Source: Leptothermofonsia sichuanensis E412
Lineage (GTDB): Bacteria; Cyanobacteriota; Cyanobacteriia; Leptolyngbyales; Leptolyngbyaceae
Assembly (NCBI RefSeq): GCF_019891175.1
Contig: NZ_CP072600.1
Location: 4,030,001-4,094,000 of the forward strand
Reading direction: 5' to 3'
DNA: 64,000 nucleotides
Both the position numbers and the translations under genes were made by a program. Shown in pieces: positions 8,132 through 16,542 of the stretch. The notes under the pieces were generated by a model. The model worked only from the letters and a program-made list of their open reading frames with translations. It was not told the origin of the DNA and did not search any database. Numbering within the stretch: the first letter of the stretch is position 1; every line of letters begins with the position of its first letter.

Positions 8132-8202
8132 AAAAGCCTATCCAAAAAGCCCCAACGGCCAAAGCTCAAACCCAGACTGAGGAAGTTTTTGGACAGGCTT
8201 TA
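8132..8202. mobile_element. Miniature element family d, copy 1
   Basis: About 70 bases with inverted ends AAAAGCCTATCC and GGACAGGCTTTA and a shared interior (AAAGCTCAAACCCAGACTGA). Other copies are at 28984-29055 and 59974-60045, and fragments at 48552-48608 and 56195-56221. It sits just downstream of the SagB-like gene stop. Confidence 0.75.
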
Positions 8203-8210
8203 ATCGGGAT

Positions 8211-9809
8211 TCAGGGGGAGGGGTGTCGTACTTGTCCCAGGGTGGTGATATACAGGACGGCTTCATCGGCAGGAATGCCCAGGACTTCATTTACCTGGTC
8301 ATCGAAGAAGCCGCCAATGCCACTGACGCCCAAACCCAGATAAATAGCAGCCAGATTGAGACGTTGTCCCAGATGACCCGCATCCATATGCAGGTAGCGG
8401 TAAACCCGATCGCCATATTCCTCAATGGCTGTCTTTAAATCGGCGGTATGGAACAGGACGGCTGCTGCATCTCGTCCCAGGTCCTGCCAGAGGCAGAGAA
8501 AATGTAGCTCTTTGCGAAAGTTTTTGAACCGGATCTGCCGGAGTTCCTGGGCTTTCGGGGCATAGTAGTAGCAACCTTCTTCCAGTCCAGCCACCGAGGA
8601 AACGGCGATGAAGGTTTCAACCAGATTCAGGTCAAAGTAGTCGGGGTTTCCGTCCAAGCCCTGGTCAGTGTAGTGTTGGGGGTGGTAGGTAAAGTCGAGC
8701 AGAGCTTTCAGGTCATCCAGGTTCAGGTCTTCGCCGGTGTAGGCGCGGGTAGAGCGTCGCCGCAGGATGGTGTTTTGCAGTCCTTCCAGGTTCTTCCCCC
8801 AATTGATTGGGGAAGCCGCTGTCGAGACTTTCAGGCAAAAGGGAAAATTATATTTATCTGCTCGCTGGCCTTCAACAGCGGGAGGTTTCCAATTGACTTT
8901 TACACCCGGATCCAGGGGCATCTGGGTTGCCTGGTGAAAGTAGTGGAGAAGCTGCCCATCCGGAATAGACGGATAATTGGCATGAATGGCAGCGGGTTGG
9001 ATGGTGCGTGCCGGGGGAAGATTTTGCTTCACTTCTAACAGATCTGCCAGGGGAATGACTGCGATCGCGCCCTCCTGCTCGGCATCCAGGTAAAGCAACT
9101 GATTGATTGCCTCGTCCATAAAGCTCCCAATCAGGTGGGGGCGATAGTCATTCATGGCACATGCCAGTTCAATATTGCCCAGGAGATGGCCACTGTCCAG
9201 GCAAATCCGACGGTAGGCTCGATCTTGATAACGCCAGGCGGAGCGCTGGAAAACGGCGGTAATCACCATTGCCAGTTGGGTATGTTCCAGAATTGGATGC
9301 CAGAAGCAGGCGGTTTGTAGTTTGGTCCAGACATCGTTTTCCCAAAAATGGATGAGGGAGTGGGTGTGTGCCTGGTAGTTGTAGAGTCCCGCGGGCAGAA
9401 GTGGGGTTCCTCGTGACATCAGGTAAATTTCAGCCGGGTACAGACCGCCGGCTGACGGGGCTGCCCTCAGGTAATGGGGATTGTCAGGCAGGGGGATCAT
9501 TCCGGTCAACCCATAACTGCTATACAGGAGCCAGGAAAGTCTGCGCCACCAGGTATTGGATAAGTGGGTCTGTGGGTCTGGTAAACCAGAGGTTGGGGTG
9601 GATCGGTAATTCGTGGGTTCCCCCTGCCTCTGCTCCTTTTCTTCCTTCAGGTAAGGCTTCAAGTCAAAGGACTGCCCTATCTTGTACTCTTTGAACGGAA
9701 TGGGTTGCTGGCTCCAGTCCAGCGGCTTGCTTTTGGCGTTGATGGTTTGAGGCGCGTATTTCGTGCGCTCGTGGTAGTGCTGAGCGATCGATGCCGTCGG
9801 TTCTGGCAT
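8211..9809 (-). CDS. SagB/ThcOx-type nitroreductase, tandem double domain
   Basis: 532-residue protein of the FMN-dependent nitroreductase superfamily, SagB/ThcOx type. Two related domains are visible. The first (about 85-290) has LLYSSYGLTG and RAAPSAGGLYPAEIYLM, the conserved P(S/A)aGalyp segment, and LDSGHLLGNIELAC. The second (about 350-530) has ILRRRSTRAYTGEDLNLDDL and HMDAGHLGQRLNLAAIYLGL, with GIGGFFDDQVNEVLGI. In peptide pathways SagB enzymes oxidise azolines, but most cyanobacterial homologues like this one are free-standing with unknown substrate. No precursor peptide or cyclodehydratase gene is visible nearby. The start at 9809 (MPEPTASIAQHYHERTKY) is preferred; the 68 codons before it are repeat sequence. 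Confidence 0.88.
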   Translation of the reverse strand: MPEPTASIAQHYHERTKYAPQTINAKSKPLDWSQQPIPFKEYKIGQSFDLKPYLKEEKEQRQGEPTNYRSTPTSGLPDPQTHLSNTWWRRLSWLLYSSYGLTGMIPLPDNPHYLRAAPSAGGLYPAEIYLMSRGTPLLPAGLYNYQAHTHSLIHFWENDVWTKLQTACFWHPILEHTQLAMVITAVFQRSAWRYQDRAYRRICLDSGHLLGNIELACAMNDYRPHLIGSFMDEAINQLLYLDAEQEGAIAVIPLADLLEVKQNLPPARTIQPAAIHANYPSIPDGQLLHYFHQATQMPLDPGVKVNWKPPAVEGQRADKYNFPFCLKVSTAASPINWGKNLEGLQNTILRRRSTRAYTGEDLNLDDLKALLDFTYHPQHYTDQGLDGNPDYFDLNLVETFIAVSSVAGLEEGCYYYAPKAQELRQIRFKNFRKELHFLCLWQDLGRDAAAVLFHTADLKTAIEEYGDRVYRYLHMDAGHLGQRLNLAAIYLGLGVSGIGGFFDDQVNEVLGIPADEAVLYITTLGQVRHPSP

Positions 9810-9867
9810 AGCACATCTGTGTAGGAGGGTTCGCTTTAATCTTGGCACTCTCTGGCTGGAAAGTGCT

Positions 9868-9970
9868 ACCCAGAGCATCGGTTCAGACTTCCAAGAAATC
9901 GGATTTCTTATCAGAAATTCAACGAAACCTGGGTATCCGGTAGAACACATCCGATTTCTGCACCAGCGTT
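9868..9970. repeat. Dispersed repeat family g
   Basis: Contains AAGAAATCGGATTTCT and GAAACCTGGGTATCCGG. The same blocks occur in the opposite orientation at 60118-60215 and in part at 28545-28600. It fills the gap upstream of the SagB-like gene. Confidence 0.6.
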
Positions 9971-10164
9971 CCAGGGGGCTGTCAAGAATTATTTTGTGGG
10001 TTGAAAACCCCAAAATAATAACCTCTTCTCTCGCCTAGACTCGCAACTATGAAGTTGATAAACCACTAGTGGTCTGTCAAGAATTATTTTGTGGGTTGAA
10101 AACCCCAAAATAATAACCTCTTCTCTCGCCCAGACTCACAACTACGAAGTTGACAAACCACTAG
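9971..10164. mobile_element. Two head-to-tail copies of miniature element family h
   Basis: Two 99-base copies (9971-10069 and 10066-10164) share a four-base CTAG at the join, giving a 95-base period. The second has inverted ends CTAGTGGTCTGTCAA and TTGACAAACCACTAG, i.e. GTGGTYTGTCAA flanked by TA. Each copy has an internal hairpin (ATTATTTTG...CAAAATAAT). The last CTAG contains the stop codon of the SGNH hydrolase gene. Confidence 0.8.
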
Positions 10165-11036
10165 AAATGAAAGGAGAAGTTGGGAGGTGGGGGTTGAGTG
10201 TTATAGCTATCCAGATGGGATTTCCAGACCTGATAGCCTTGCCGATTCAGGTGCAAGCCATCGGTGGTCAGGCTGGGCAGCATGTCTCCCTGGGCATCGG
10301 TGAAGTCAGGGTGCATATCCAGGTATTCCACCTTTTCATCCCTGGCGATCGCAGCCAGTTGTTGGTTGAGTTTTCGGATGGATTGGTTGGGCAGAACGCT
10401 GAGGCGATCGACCCAGAGGGGGGGCTGACGCTTTTCCTGAACGGCAAGACGGGCCTGTTGCTGGAGCCTCTGACTGCCACCGTGGGGCAAAATTGACTGC
10501 AACACGATCCTGGCTTGAGGATGAACCGTTTTCAGATGGCGTACAATTTCCCGCTGGTTAGCTAACAACGTTTCTTCCCGGACTCCATGAATCAGGTCAT
10601 TAATGCCGATCATCACAAAAATAGCTTCGGGCTGGGTGTCATCAAACAACCGCAATCGTCGCAACAGGCCATAGGAGGTTTCTCCCGATATACCCTGGTT
10701 TAGCCAGGTTTTTTCAGAAGGCAACAATTCCTGAGGAAACCACAGACTGAGCGAATCACCTGCCAGAATCACTAAATGTTTGGGGCGCTGTTCGGCGGCC
10801 ACTTTTGCCTCTCGCTTCAGCAGATCAACCCACTGTTCATAGGTGAGTTGATGACGGGGTCCCAAATCTGGTTGAGGTGAGGATTGATGGGCTTCTGGCT
10901 GCAAGGCGAGGGAATTGACATGAGACGATGCTGGCAGGCTAGAGCGGTAGAACAAGAATGCTGCCAGCAGAGCTGACAACCCACTACCCGTCGCCACCAA
11001 AATTGTCCAACCTGGGAAAGTAAAACGCCTGTACAC
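10161..11036 (-). CDS. SGNH/GDSL hydrolase, membrane-anchored or secreted
   Basis: 291 residues, a lipase/esterase-type serine hydrolase. An N-terminal hydrophobic segment (about 10-30, TILVATGSGLSALLAAFLFY) predicts a signal anchor. Catalytic blocks are in order: GDSLSLWFP (block I, nucleophile Ser), a Gly block at LNQGISGETSYG, GINDLIHG (block III, Asn) and DGLHLNRQGYQ (block V, Asp and His). Natural substrates of cyanobacterial members are unknown; acyl or acetyl groups on envelope polysaccharide are a common suggestion. The TAG stop lies in the terminal CTAG of a family h element, so the original C-terminus may have been different. Confidence 0.88.
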   Translation of the reverse strand: MYRRFTFPGWTILVATGSGLSALLAAFLFYRSSLPASSHVNSLALQPEAHQSSPQPDLGPRHQLTYEQWVDLLKREAKVAAEQRPKHLVILAGDSLSLWFPQELLPSEKTWLNQGISGETSYGLLRRLRLFDDTQPEAIFVMIGINDLIHGVREETLLANQREIVRHLKTVHPQARIVLQSILPHGGSQRLQQQARLAVQEKRQPPLWVDRLSVLPNQSIRKLNQQLAAIARDEKVEYLDMHPDFTDAQGDMLPSLTTDGLHLNRQGYQVWKSHLDSYNTQPPPPNFSFHF

Positions 11037-11072
11037 GTCCTGGATCTAGCGTAGTTTGACTCAGATTCTATT

Positions 11073-11190
11073 GCATTGCGGCAGAAGTTTTTCACCACAA
11101 AGGCACGAAGGGACACAAAGTTTCTGAGTACGCTTTGTGTCTTTGTGGTTCAAGCTAAAACTGGCGGGTTATTTTCGGCAACCTGCACTA
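11073..11190 (-). repeat. Dispersed repeat family b, copy 1
   Basis: Order of blocks on the plus strand: GGCAGAAGTTTTTCACCACAAAGGC, the hairpin ACAAAG...CTTTGTGTCTTTGTGG, then CTGGCGGGTTATTTTCGGCAACC. Other copies are at 21073-21191, 28597-28711 (opposite strand) and 59924-60101 (opposite strand, interrupted). The rest of the 370-base gap to the gshA gene holds a short repeat TTGCCATATAAA at 11277-11300 and nothing else I can name. Confidence 0.75.
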
Positions 11191-11406
11191 TAGCAGAGGA
11201 CTGTAAACTGGATATCCTCTATGGGGATAGGAGTGAGGAATGAGGAGATGAGGGGAGAAGGAGAGAAGCGATACTTTGCCATATAAACTTGCCATATAAA
11301 AATTCCTGTCTCGTCCTGCTGGAGGAAGATGAATCCTCCTCCTTATCCCCGATACTGGATGATGAGATGAAGGATCGAGCAAAGGCTCACAGAAGGGGAT
11401 CAGGTT

Positions 11407-12555
11407 ATGCTATCAAAAGGGTTTGAGATTGAGATCTATACCAGCACCCCAGAGGGCGACATTGTTGGGCTTTCAGATAAAATTGTGGCGACACTGGATG
11501 GCTTTGTGCGAGAACCGGATAGCCGCAACGTAGAATATACTACCCCTCCCTGCTACCGCTACGAAAGATTGTTGTGTGACCTGGTGCGTCCTCGCGCCCG
11601 TCTCCGGGAATACCTAAAGCGCCTGGGTAATTTCACCTTGACGCCTGGCAGCACACTGGCACTGGGGCACACCGATCGCTTTTATCGTTCTGATCCTGCC
11701 AATCCCTACCACAGCTATATAGAGCAGACTTATGGCACCAGGGTTGTGACTGCCAGTGTCCATATCAATGTGGGAATTGCGGACCCGGAACTGCTGCTGC
11801 GAGCCTGTCGGCTGATTCGGGTTGAAGCTCCTCTATTTCTGGCACTGAGCGCCTCTTCTCCGTTCTTAAATGGAGCGGTGACTGGCTACCACTCTACCCG
11901 TTGGGGGCTGTTTCCCAAAACCCCTGCCCATGTGCCTCTGTTCGAGAGCCATGCTCATTTTATTCACTGGACTGAGCAGCAGTTGGCAGCAGGCACCATG
12001 CAAAATGTTCGCCATCTCTGGTCATCGGTGCGCCCCAATGGCGATCGCCGCCCCTACAGCCTCAACCGACTGGAACTGCGAATTTGCGACCTGGTTTCTG
12101 ATCCCATTTCTCTACTGGCGATCGCTGCATTGCTGGAAGCCCGATTGTTGCAGGTGCTGGATGATCCCGATCTCGATCCATTGCATAGGAGCCAGCTCTC
12201 CGCCACAACCCGAGCCGAAGACCTGATTACCCTGACCGATGCCAATGAAATAGCTGCTTCTCGCCTCAGCCTGGATGCAGAACTCAACCACTGGCAGGAT
12301 GGCAGCCCAGTCCAGGCACGGGTATGGATCGAGCAACTTTACCAGGAAGTGTGGGACGTTGCCAAACGGCAGGGATTTAGTTGTTTTCTATTGCCCCTGA
12401 AGAAAATTCTGCGAGAAGGAAACGAGGCTCAACGCTGGCTCAAGCTCTATCATCAGGGTCTGGATGTGCGTCAGGTGGTCCAACAGGCAATTCGGGAGAC
12501 AGAAGCTCAGGAATTGGCTCTTCAAGATAGCCTTTGCCAGCCGCTGGTGGCTTGA
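11407..12555 (+). CDS. gshA: Glutamate--cysteine ligase, cyanobacterial type
   Basis: 382 residues. It catalyses the first step of glutathione synthesis, ATP-dependent joining of glutamate and cysteine. The sequence begins MLSKGFEIEIYTSTPEGDIVGLSDKI and contains FVREPDSRNVEYTTPPCYRYE and SPFLNGAVTGYHSTRW. It ends with a helical region; this pattern matches the cyanobacterial/plant-like glutamate-cysteine ligase family rather than the E. coli type. Conserved NVEYTTPP and the RLELRICD segment probably form part of the ATP/metal site (family knowledge, not proven here). The start at 11407 gives the family N-terminus. It is monocistronic and flanked by repeats. Confidence 0.85.
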   Translation: MLSKGFEIEIYTSTPEGDIVGLSDKIVATLDGFVREPDSRNVEYTTPPCYRYERLLCDLVRPRARLREYLKRLGNFTLTPGSTLALGHTDRFYRSDPANPYHSYIEQTYGTRVVTASVHINVGIADPELLLRACRLIRVEAPLFLALSASSPFLNGAVTGYHSTRWGLFPKTPAHVPLFESHAHFIHWTEQQLAAGTMQNVRHLWSSVRPNGDRRPYSLNRLELRICDLVSDPISLLAIAALLEARLLQVLDDPDLDPLHRSQLSATTRAEDLITLTDANEIAASRLSLDAELNHWQDGSPVQARVWIEQLYQEVWDVAKRQGFSCFLLPLKKILREGNEAQRWLKLYHQGLDVRQVVQQAIRETEAQELALQDSLCQPLVA

Positions 12556-12629
12556 GCCTGAGCGCTCTTTCTGTTTTACCAGAGAGCACCTTACTGGAGG
12601 GCCTGTCAGAAGTTTTGGGTCAGTGACGA

Positions 12630-12715
12630 TAGTGGTAGCCACCCAGGCTGGGATAAATTAAAAAGCTTAACCCCTGATCGCGTCATCCTTCCCTGTCCCC
12701 TGCTATACCTAAACA
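12630..12715. repeat. Dispersed repeat family c copy, overlapping the end of the Rrf2 gene
   Basis: Contains GGTAGCCACCCAGGCTGGGATAAATTA, then AAGCTTAACCCCTGATCGCG and a CCCTGTCCCCTGCTATACC end; compare 27680-27785 and 29133-29226. Confidence 0.55.
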
Positions 12716-13152
12716 ATAAAACTGGTTTCCTCGCCCTGGGCGGCCTGCCAGCTACGGGCATCGTAATACAGATCTTCTAGGGAAATACTGTAGAGGGCTT
12801 CCTTGAGCTTCTGATGCAGGCGCTTCCAGAGGGTGAGGGTAACCCAGTCCTCTGCCTGGGAGCCGTTGGGGGTATAGTCGGGCAACGACTCGACACGTTC
12901 ACCAACCGCTTCTAAAATTTGTCCCAGGGAAATTCTGGCCGGAGAGCGGGCAAGTTGATACCCTCCCTGGACTCCCCGGATAGACTGCACCAGACCTGCC
13001 CGGCGCATTTCGATCAGGAGCTTTTCCAGGTAGGGAGCGGGCAGATCCTGACGTTGGGCGATCGCCTTCACCGATGCTGGACCATAGCCCGGTTGCAGGC
13101 TCAGATCCAGCAGGGCTTTTACACTGTAGTGACCGCGAGTGGTAAGTTTCAT
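12709..13152 (-). CDS. Rrf2 family transcriptional regulator without cysteine ligands
   Basis: 147 residues. Rrf2 proteins are small winged-helix regulators such as IscR, NsrR and CymR. The N-terminal motif MKLTTRGHYSVKALLDLSLQ, the helix-turn-helix (VKAIAQRQDLPAPYLEKLL) and the wing (VQSIRGVQGGYQLARSPARISL) are all clear. The protein has no cysteine at all, so it cannot bind an Fe-S cluster through the usual three Cys; it may sense through protein contacts, like CymR. Its start ATG overlaps the dnaG stop as ATGA (13149-13152), so it is translationally coupled to DnaG. The target genes cannot be told from this sequence. Confidence 0.88.
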   Translation of the reverse strand: MKLTTRGHYSVKALLDLSLQPGYGPASVKAIAQRQDLPAPYLEKLLIEMRRAGLVQSIRGVQGGYQLARSPARISLGQILEAVGERVESLPDYTPNGSQAEDWVTLTLWKRLHQKLKEALYSISLEDLYYDARSWQAAQGEETSFIV

Positions 13153-15242
13153 AGGTCTCCGATCCAGGGAGTCTGGACCAGGTCAGCAAAGGTCACCTGA
13201 CGCTGGCGGTCTAGCTCCGCAATTCGCTGCTTCTCCACATAGATTGACCTGGCGATGCGTTCCTGTTCAGCCAACCGGGCAATGCGTTCCTGTTCGGTGT
13301 CAATCATCTGTTCCAGCAATGGCTCCTGATCGGGGTTGGCGGAAGTGCCCATCTTCTCCCATAAATCCAGGAAATGGCGACAGCGCTTTTCGCACATAAC
13401 CCGCTCCATGCAGGCGGTGGCTGCCCGGATGGTCAGTGTCGCCCGCAGAATATCTCGTTTGGTTTTCTCATTCAGGTGAAACAGGGCATAGACCTGCCCC
13501 ATCTCCCTGGGAAAGTCAGTACAACGATCCTGGAGATGGGCAAGCAGGTCAGCGGCGGGCAGGGTTCCTGGGGAAAGGCTCTGGGAAGCCGCGTCAGGTG
13601 GGAGCAAGGGAGCGGGCAGATCCGCGTCAGCAGATGGAGTTCCTTCCTCTGTCCCGCCACCCGATTTTCTGGATTCTTCCCTGGATCCTGATCCTTCCAC
13701 CTCCCGAATCTGTCGCCACAGGAAGCGGTGGTGAGAAAAACTGAATTCCAGATCGCGCTCTTCCAGGGCATCTCGAATTTCCTGGCGACATTGGGGTGCG
13801 TGCAGGTAAAGCCGCAGCAGTTGGGCTTCTGACTCTTCCAGCAGCGTGCGATCGCCTACGGTCTGCCACTTTTGCGATCGCCCGTGCCAGCGTTCTCCCC
13901 GCACCTGGGTGCGCAGGTCTTCTTCCAGGCGCAGCGCCAGGCGGGAGTCGCCCCGGCTTAACAGTTCGGCGCAATGGTGGATATAGTGAGTTCGCAGGGC
14001 TGCATTGGGCAGGTTGCCCAAGAGTTTAACAATGGTTTGCACCGTTGGCTGAAACTGGTCTGCCTGGTTCAGATCTTTGCCCGCGATCGCCTGTTGAATT
14101 TGCCAGTCTAGCCAGAGGGGGGCGGCATCCAGCAATTGCTGGTAATCACTGGCAGAATGGGTCTGCAAAAACTCGTCCGGGTCTTTCCCTGCCGGAATGT
14201 TAAGCACCCGCAACTGCACTTCTCCCTGGTATGCCAGGGACTCCACTTCCCCGATCACCCGTTCCGCCGCTTTCCCCCCGGCGGCATCGGCATCAAAATT
14301 CAACACAATTCGTTTGGACTCGGTGTAGCGCAGCAGTTGACGCACCTGTTGCAGGCTCAAAGCTGTTCCCATCGATGCCACCGCATTGGTCACGCCAGCT
14401 CTGTGGAGGGCCATCACATCAAAGTAGCCTTCTACCACAACGGCCTGATCCTGCCGGGCGATTGCGGTCCGTGCCCGATCCAGCCCAAATAGAAGTTTAC
14501 TTTTATCAAACAGTTCCGTTTCCGGGGAATTCAGGTATTTGGGTTGCTCCTCACCCAGTGCCCGCCCCCCAAAGCCGACTACCCGCCCCTGTAAATCGTG
14601 GATGGGAATCATCAGGCGATCGCGGAAGCGGTCATAGTAGCCAGCCCCTTCCTTGCGGGGCACCACCAGCCCTGCCTGTTCCACCAGCTTGACTGGAAAG
14701 TGTTTCTGTTCGACTAGATAGCCGTGGAGCGTTTCCCATCCGGCTGGGGCGTACCCCAGTTGAAACTGCTGAATCGTCTCCTGGCTCAACCGTCGCCTGC
14801 CGGTCAGGTAATCCAGCGCTGGTTTGCCCTGGGGCTGGTTCAGAGCATGTTGGAAAAACCGCGCCGTCAGTGCCAGGATCTCATAAAGCTGTTCCCGGAC
14901 TGAAAGCTGACGCTGAAATTCCTGCCGTTCCTCCACTTTTAGTGTCTGGACAGAAACGTTGTAGCGTCGCGCCAGATCCAGGACGACTTCACTGAACGAT
15001 CGCTTACCCAACTCCATCAAAAACTTGATGGCATTTCCGCCAGCTCCACAGCTAAAGCAGTAGTAAAACTGTTTACTGGGACTGACTGTAAAGCTGGGCG
15101 ACTTGTCATCATGAAACGGGCACAACCCCGTAAAGTCCTTCCCCTGTTTGCGCAATACCACATGCTCAGACACCACATCCACAATGTCTGTGCGTTGCTT
15201 GACCTGTTCAATGGTATCGGGGTGAAGGCGGGGGATTTCCAT
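13149..15242 (-). CDS. dnaG: DNA primase DnaG
   Basis: 697 residues. It makes RNA primers at the replication fork. The N-terminal zinc-binding domain has C41, H44, C62 and C65 (CPFHDDKSPSFTVSP and FYYCFSCGAGGN). The RNA polymerase core with the TOPRIM fold follows, including VVEGYFDVMALHRAGV near 267 and the acidic LNFDADAAGGKAAERV near 312. The C-terminal third is the helicase-interacting domain, with a low-complexity insert around 550-600 (SGSREESRKSGGGTEEGTP) and ending in a helix with repeated RIARLAEQERIARS. The downstream Rrf2 gene overlaps by four bases. The start at 15242 (MEIPRLHPDTIEQVKQRTDI) is the family start. Confidence 0.96.
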   Translation of the reverse strand: MEIPRLHPDTIEQVKQRTDIVDVVSEHVVLRKQGKDFTGLCPFHDDKSPSFTVSPSKQFYYCFSCGAGGNAIKFLMELGKRSFSEVVLDLARRYNVSVQTLKVEERQEFQRQLSVREQLYEILALTARFFQHALNQPQGKPALDYLTGRRRLSQETIQQFQLGYAPAGWETLHGYLVEQKHFPVKLVEQAGLVVPRKEGAGYYDRFRDRLMIPIHDLQGRVVGFGGRALGEEQPKYLNSPETELFDKSKLLFGLDRARTAIARQDQAVVVEGYFDVMALHRAGVTNAVASMGTALSLQQVRQLLRYTESKRIVLNFDADAAGGKAAERVIGEVESLAYQGEVQLRVLNIPAGKDPDEFLQTHSASDYQQLLDAAPLWLDWQIQQAIAGKDLNQADQFQPTVQTIVKLLGNLPNAALRTHYIHHCAELLSRGDSRLALRLEEDLRTQVRGERWHGRSQKWQTVGDRTLLEESEAQLLRLYLHAPQCRQEIRDALEERDLEFSFSHHRFLWRQIREVEGSGSREESRKSGGGTEEGTPSADADLPAPLLPPDAASQSLSPGTLPAADLLAHLQDRCTDFPREMGQVYALFHLNEKTKRDILRATLTIRAATACMERVMCEKRCRHFLDLWEKMGTSANPDQEPLLEQMIDTEQERIARLAEQERIARSIYVEKQRIAELDRQRQVTFADLVQTPWIGDL

Positions 15243-15483
15243 CGGGGAAAGGGGATCGGAATCAGCAGTTTGATTTGCTGATTAAAGACCGAATGCAACC
15301 GAAAATCAAGTTGCAGATTACAGGTTTTTCCAGTATTGCAAATCATTGCTGAACCCATCCACCTGGCTGAAGACCGCTGAGAGGAGTGTCAGATCGGTGG
15401 ATGAGACTTCGTAGAAGCCTTCTACTGGAACATCTCTACAAACAAAAACAACCGATTAAAACACGACCCCAAAATGGCTGGGG

Positions 15484-15559
15484 CGTTGCTGGAAAGCAAT
15501 ATGAATCGAAACGCAGTTTCGAGCATATAGCACCTTTTTCATATCCAGAATCAGCAACC
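15484..15559 (+). repeat. Dispersed repeat family a, copy F
   Basis: Blocks GTTGCTGGAAAGC, ATATGAATCGAAAC, GTTTCGAGCATAT, TTTTTCATATCC and AATCAGCAACCCC. The first arm base pair is AT here (ATATG with CATAT), while other copies have GTATG/CATAC or GGATG/CATCC. It lies in the 341-base gap between dnaG and the next gene; nothing else is seen there. Confidence 0.7.
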
Positions 15560-15583
15560 CCAATGGCTGGTTTTGATTGGAAA

Positions 15584-16105
15584 TCAGGAGGATTCCAAAG
15601 GCTGCATGTTCCTCCCACTGGATCTGGTTTGGGCCGGGAGTAAATCTTTGGTAGCCAGATATTCGTACAACTCATGGGGCTTGAGTTGACATAAATCCTT
15701 TGCCAGTTCATTAAACTTCAAATTTTTCAGCATCTCTGGAGTAAGAACGTCGCGCATAATTCCCAAAATCTGCGGTTCCGCAACCAGAAGCAGTTGATGA
15801 GGCTGGTTTTGGCGAACGATTTGAGCCAACTTTGCTGAAATCTCCTGAGCAAAGCGGCGTTCAAACTCAACCCGGTGATTTTCCCGGTGATCATCATAGC
15901 CATGGGCCTGACCAGCAGTTCCCCGGTTGCGCCCAGGCTTGGTATTGGACCATAAATCCTGTCCCTGAAGTTCCTGAGTAGAATTGTGGAGTGTTTCCTT
16001 CTCAACCAACCGTGGACTGGGCTGATATTCAGGAAATTCAGCCGGTTCCAATACAAAAAGCTTTGCCCTTGTACTGTTTACAACAGCAACAACGTATTTC
16101 TGCAT
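15584..16105 (-). CDS. Host attachment (Host_attach / eRF1-like) family protein
   Basis: 173 residues. The pattern MQKYVVAVVNSTRAKLFVLE, the charged loop GRNRGTAGQAHGYDDHRENH and the alpha/beta part HQLLLVAEPQILGIMRDVLT with a C-terminal helix resemble the Host_attach family. That family was named from an Agrobacterium attachment phenotype; its fold resembles the eRF1/pelota/VLRF1 group. The cellular role in cyanobacteria is unknown. It has no signal peptide, so it is probably cytosolic. The start at 16105 fits the family N-terminus. It is a single gene. Confidence 0.7.
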   Translation of the reverse strand: MQKYVVAVVNSTRAKLFVLEPAEFPEYQPSPRLVEKETLHNSTQELQGQDLWSNTKPGRNRGTAGQAHGYDDHRENHRVEFERRFAQEISAKLAQIVRQNQPHQLLLVAEPQILGIMRDVLTPEMLKNLKFNELAKDLCQLKPHELYEYLATKDLLPAQTRSSGRNMQPLESS

Positions 16106-16255
16106 AATTTATGATCTCCAGATCCTCTGGATACCTGCATCCTACAACATAGAGTGCTGTCAAGCACAATCGCGAATAAAGCTTAAAGTTCTCCGTGTTT
16201 TTGAGTGCTTTTGATCCGTCTGAATCCTTAACTTCACTCCAGAGGCACAGGTAGG

Positions 16256-16328
16256 TGTTGCTGATTTGGGGTATGAACTGAGCGTTGTATGAATTGAAGA
16301 CTTTCAGTTCATGCTGCTATCCAGCACC
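16256..16328 (-). repeat. Dispersed repeat family a, copy E
   Basis: On the minus strand: GGTGCTGGATAGC, ATGAACTGAAAG, TTCAATTCATACAAC, CTCAGTTCATACCCC, AATCAGCAACACC. The first arm (ATGAACTGA) is an exact complement of the second downstream arm (TCAGTTCAT) and a weaker one of the first. The 437-base gap 16106-16542 otherwise holds the adjoining hairpin listed next. Confidence 0.8.
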
Positions 16329-16379
16329 ACCCACAGAGACACAGAGAAATGGCTCTGTGCCCTCTGTGTCTCTGTGGTT
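16325..16379. repeat. CACAGAGACACAGAG hairpin repeat
   Basis: ACCCACAGAGACACAGAG is followed by CTCTGTGTCTCTGTGGT with a partial third copy between. The same hairpin type is at 25397-25454, with a half copy at 3377-3411. It abuts the family a copy. Confidence 0.75.
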
Positions 16380-16542
16380 TACAAGTCTCTGTGGGTTGAA
16401 ACTCTGCACGCCACCAGGGAAACCTGCATAACTTCCCCCAACTCCGAGAGATATGCTATTGATGACACAACTATTCCTCCTGAATTAAACTTCCCTTGTG
16501 TAATGGATCAAATCTTGGCAATATTCTGATAGGGTTACTCTG

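Noticed and set aside
9810..10013. 68-codon N-terminal extension of the SagB-like protein
   Set aside because: The codons lie in repeats (families g and h) and do not resemble the family.
8211..11036. Possible ribosomal peptide (thiazole/oxazole) cluster around the SagB-like gene
   Set aside because: No cyclodehydratase, leader peptide or transporter gene is visible; the neighbours are a periplasmic protein and an SGNH hydrolase separated by repeats.
11188..11382. 64-codon minus-strand frame before gshA
   Set aside because: Located in repeat and low-complexity sequence.
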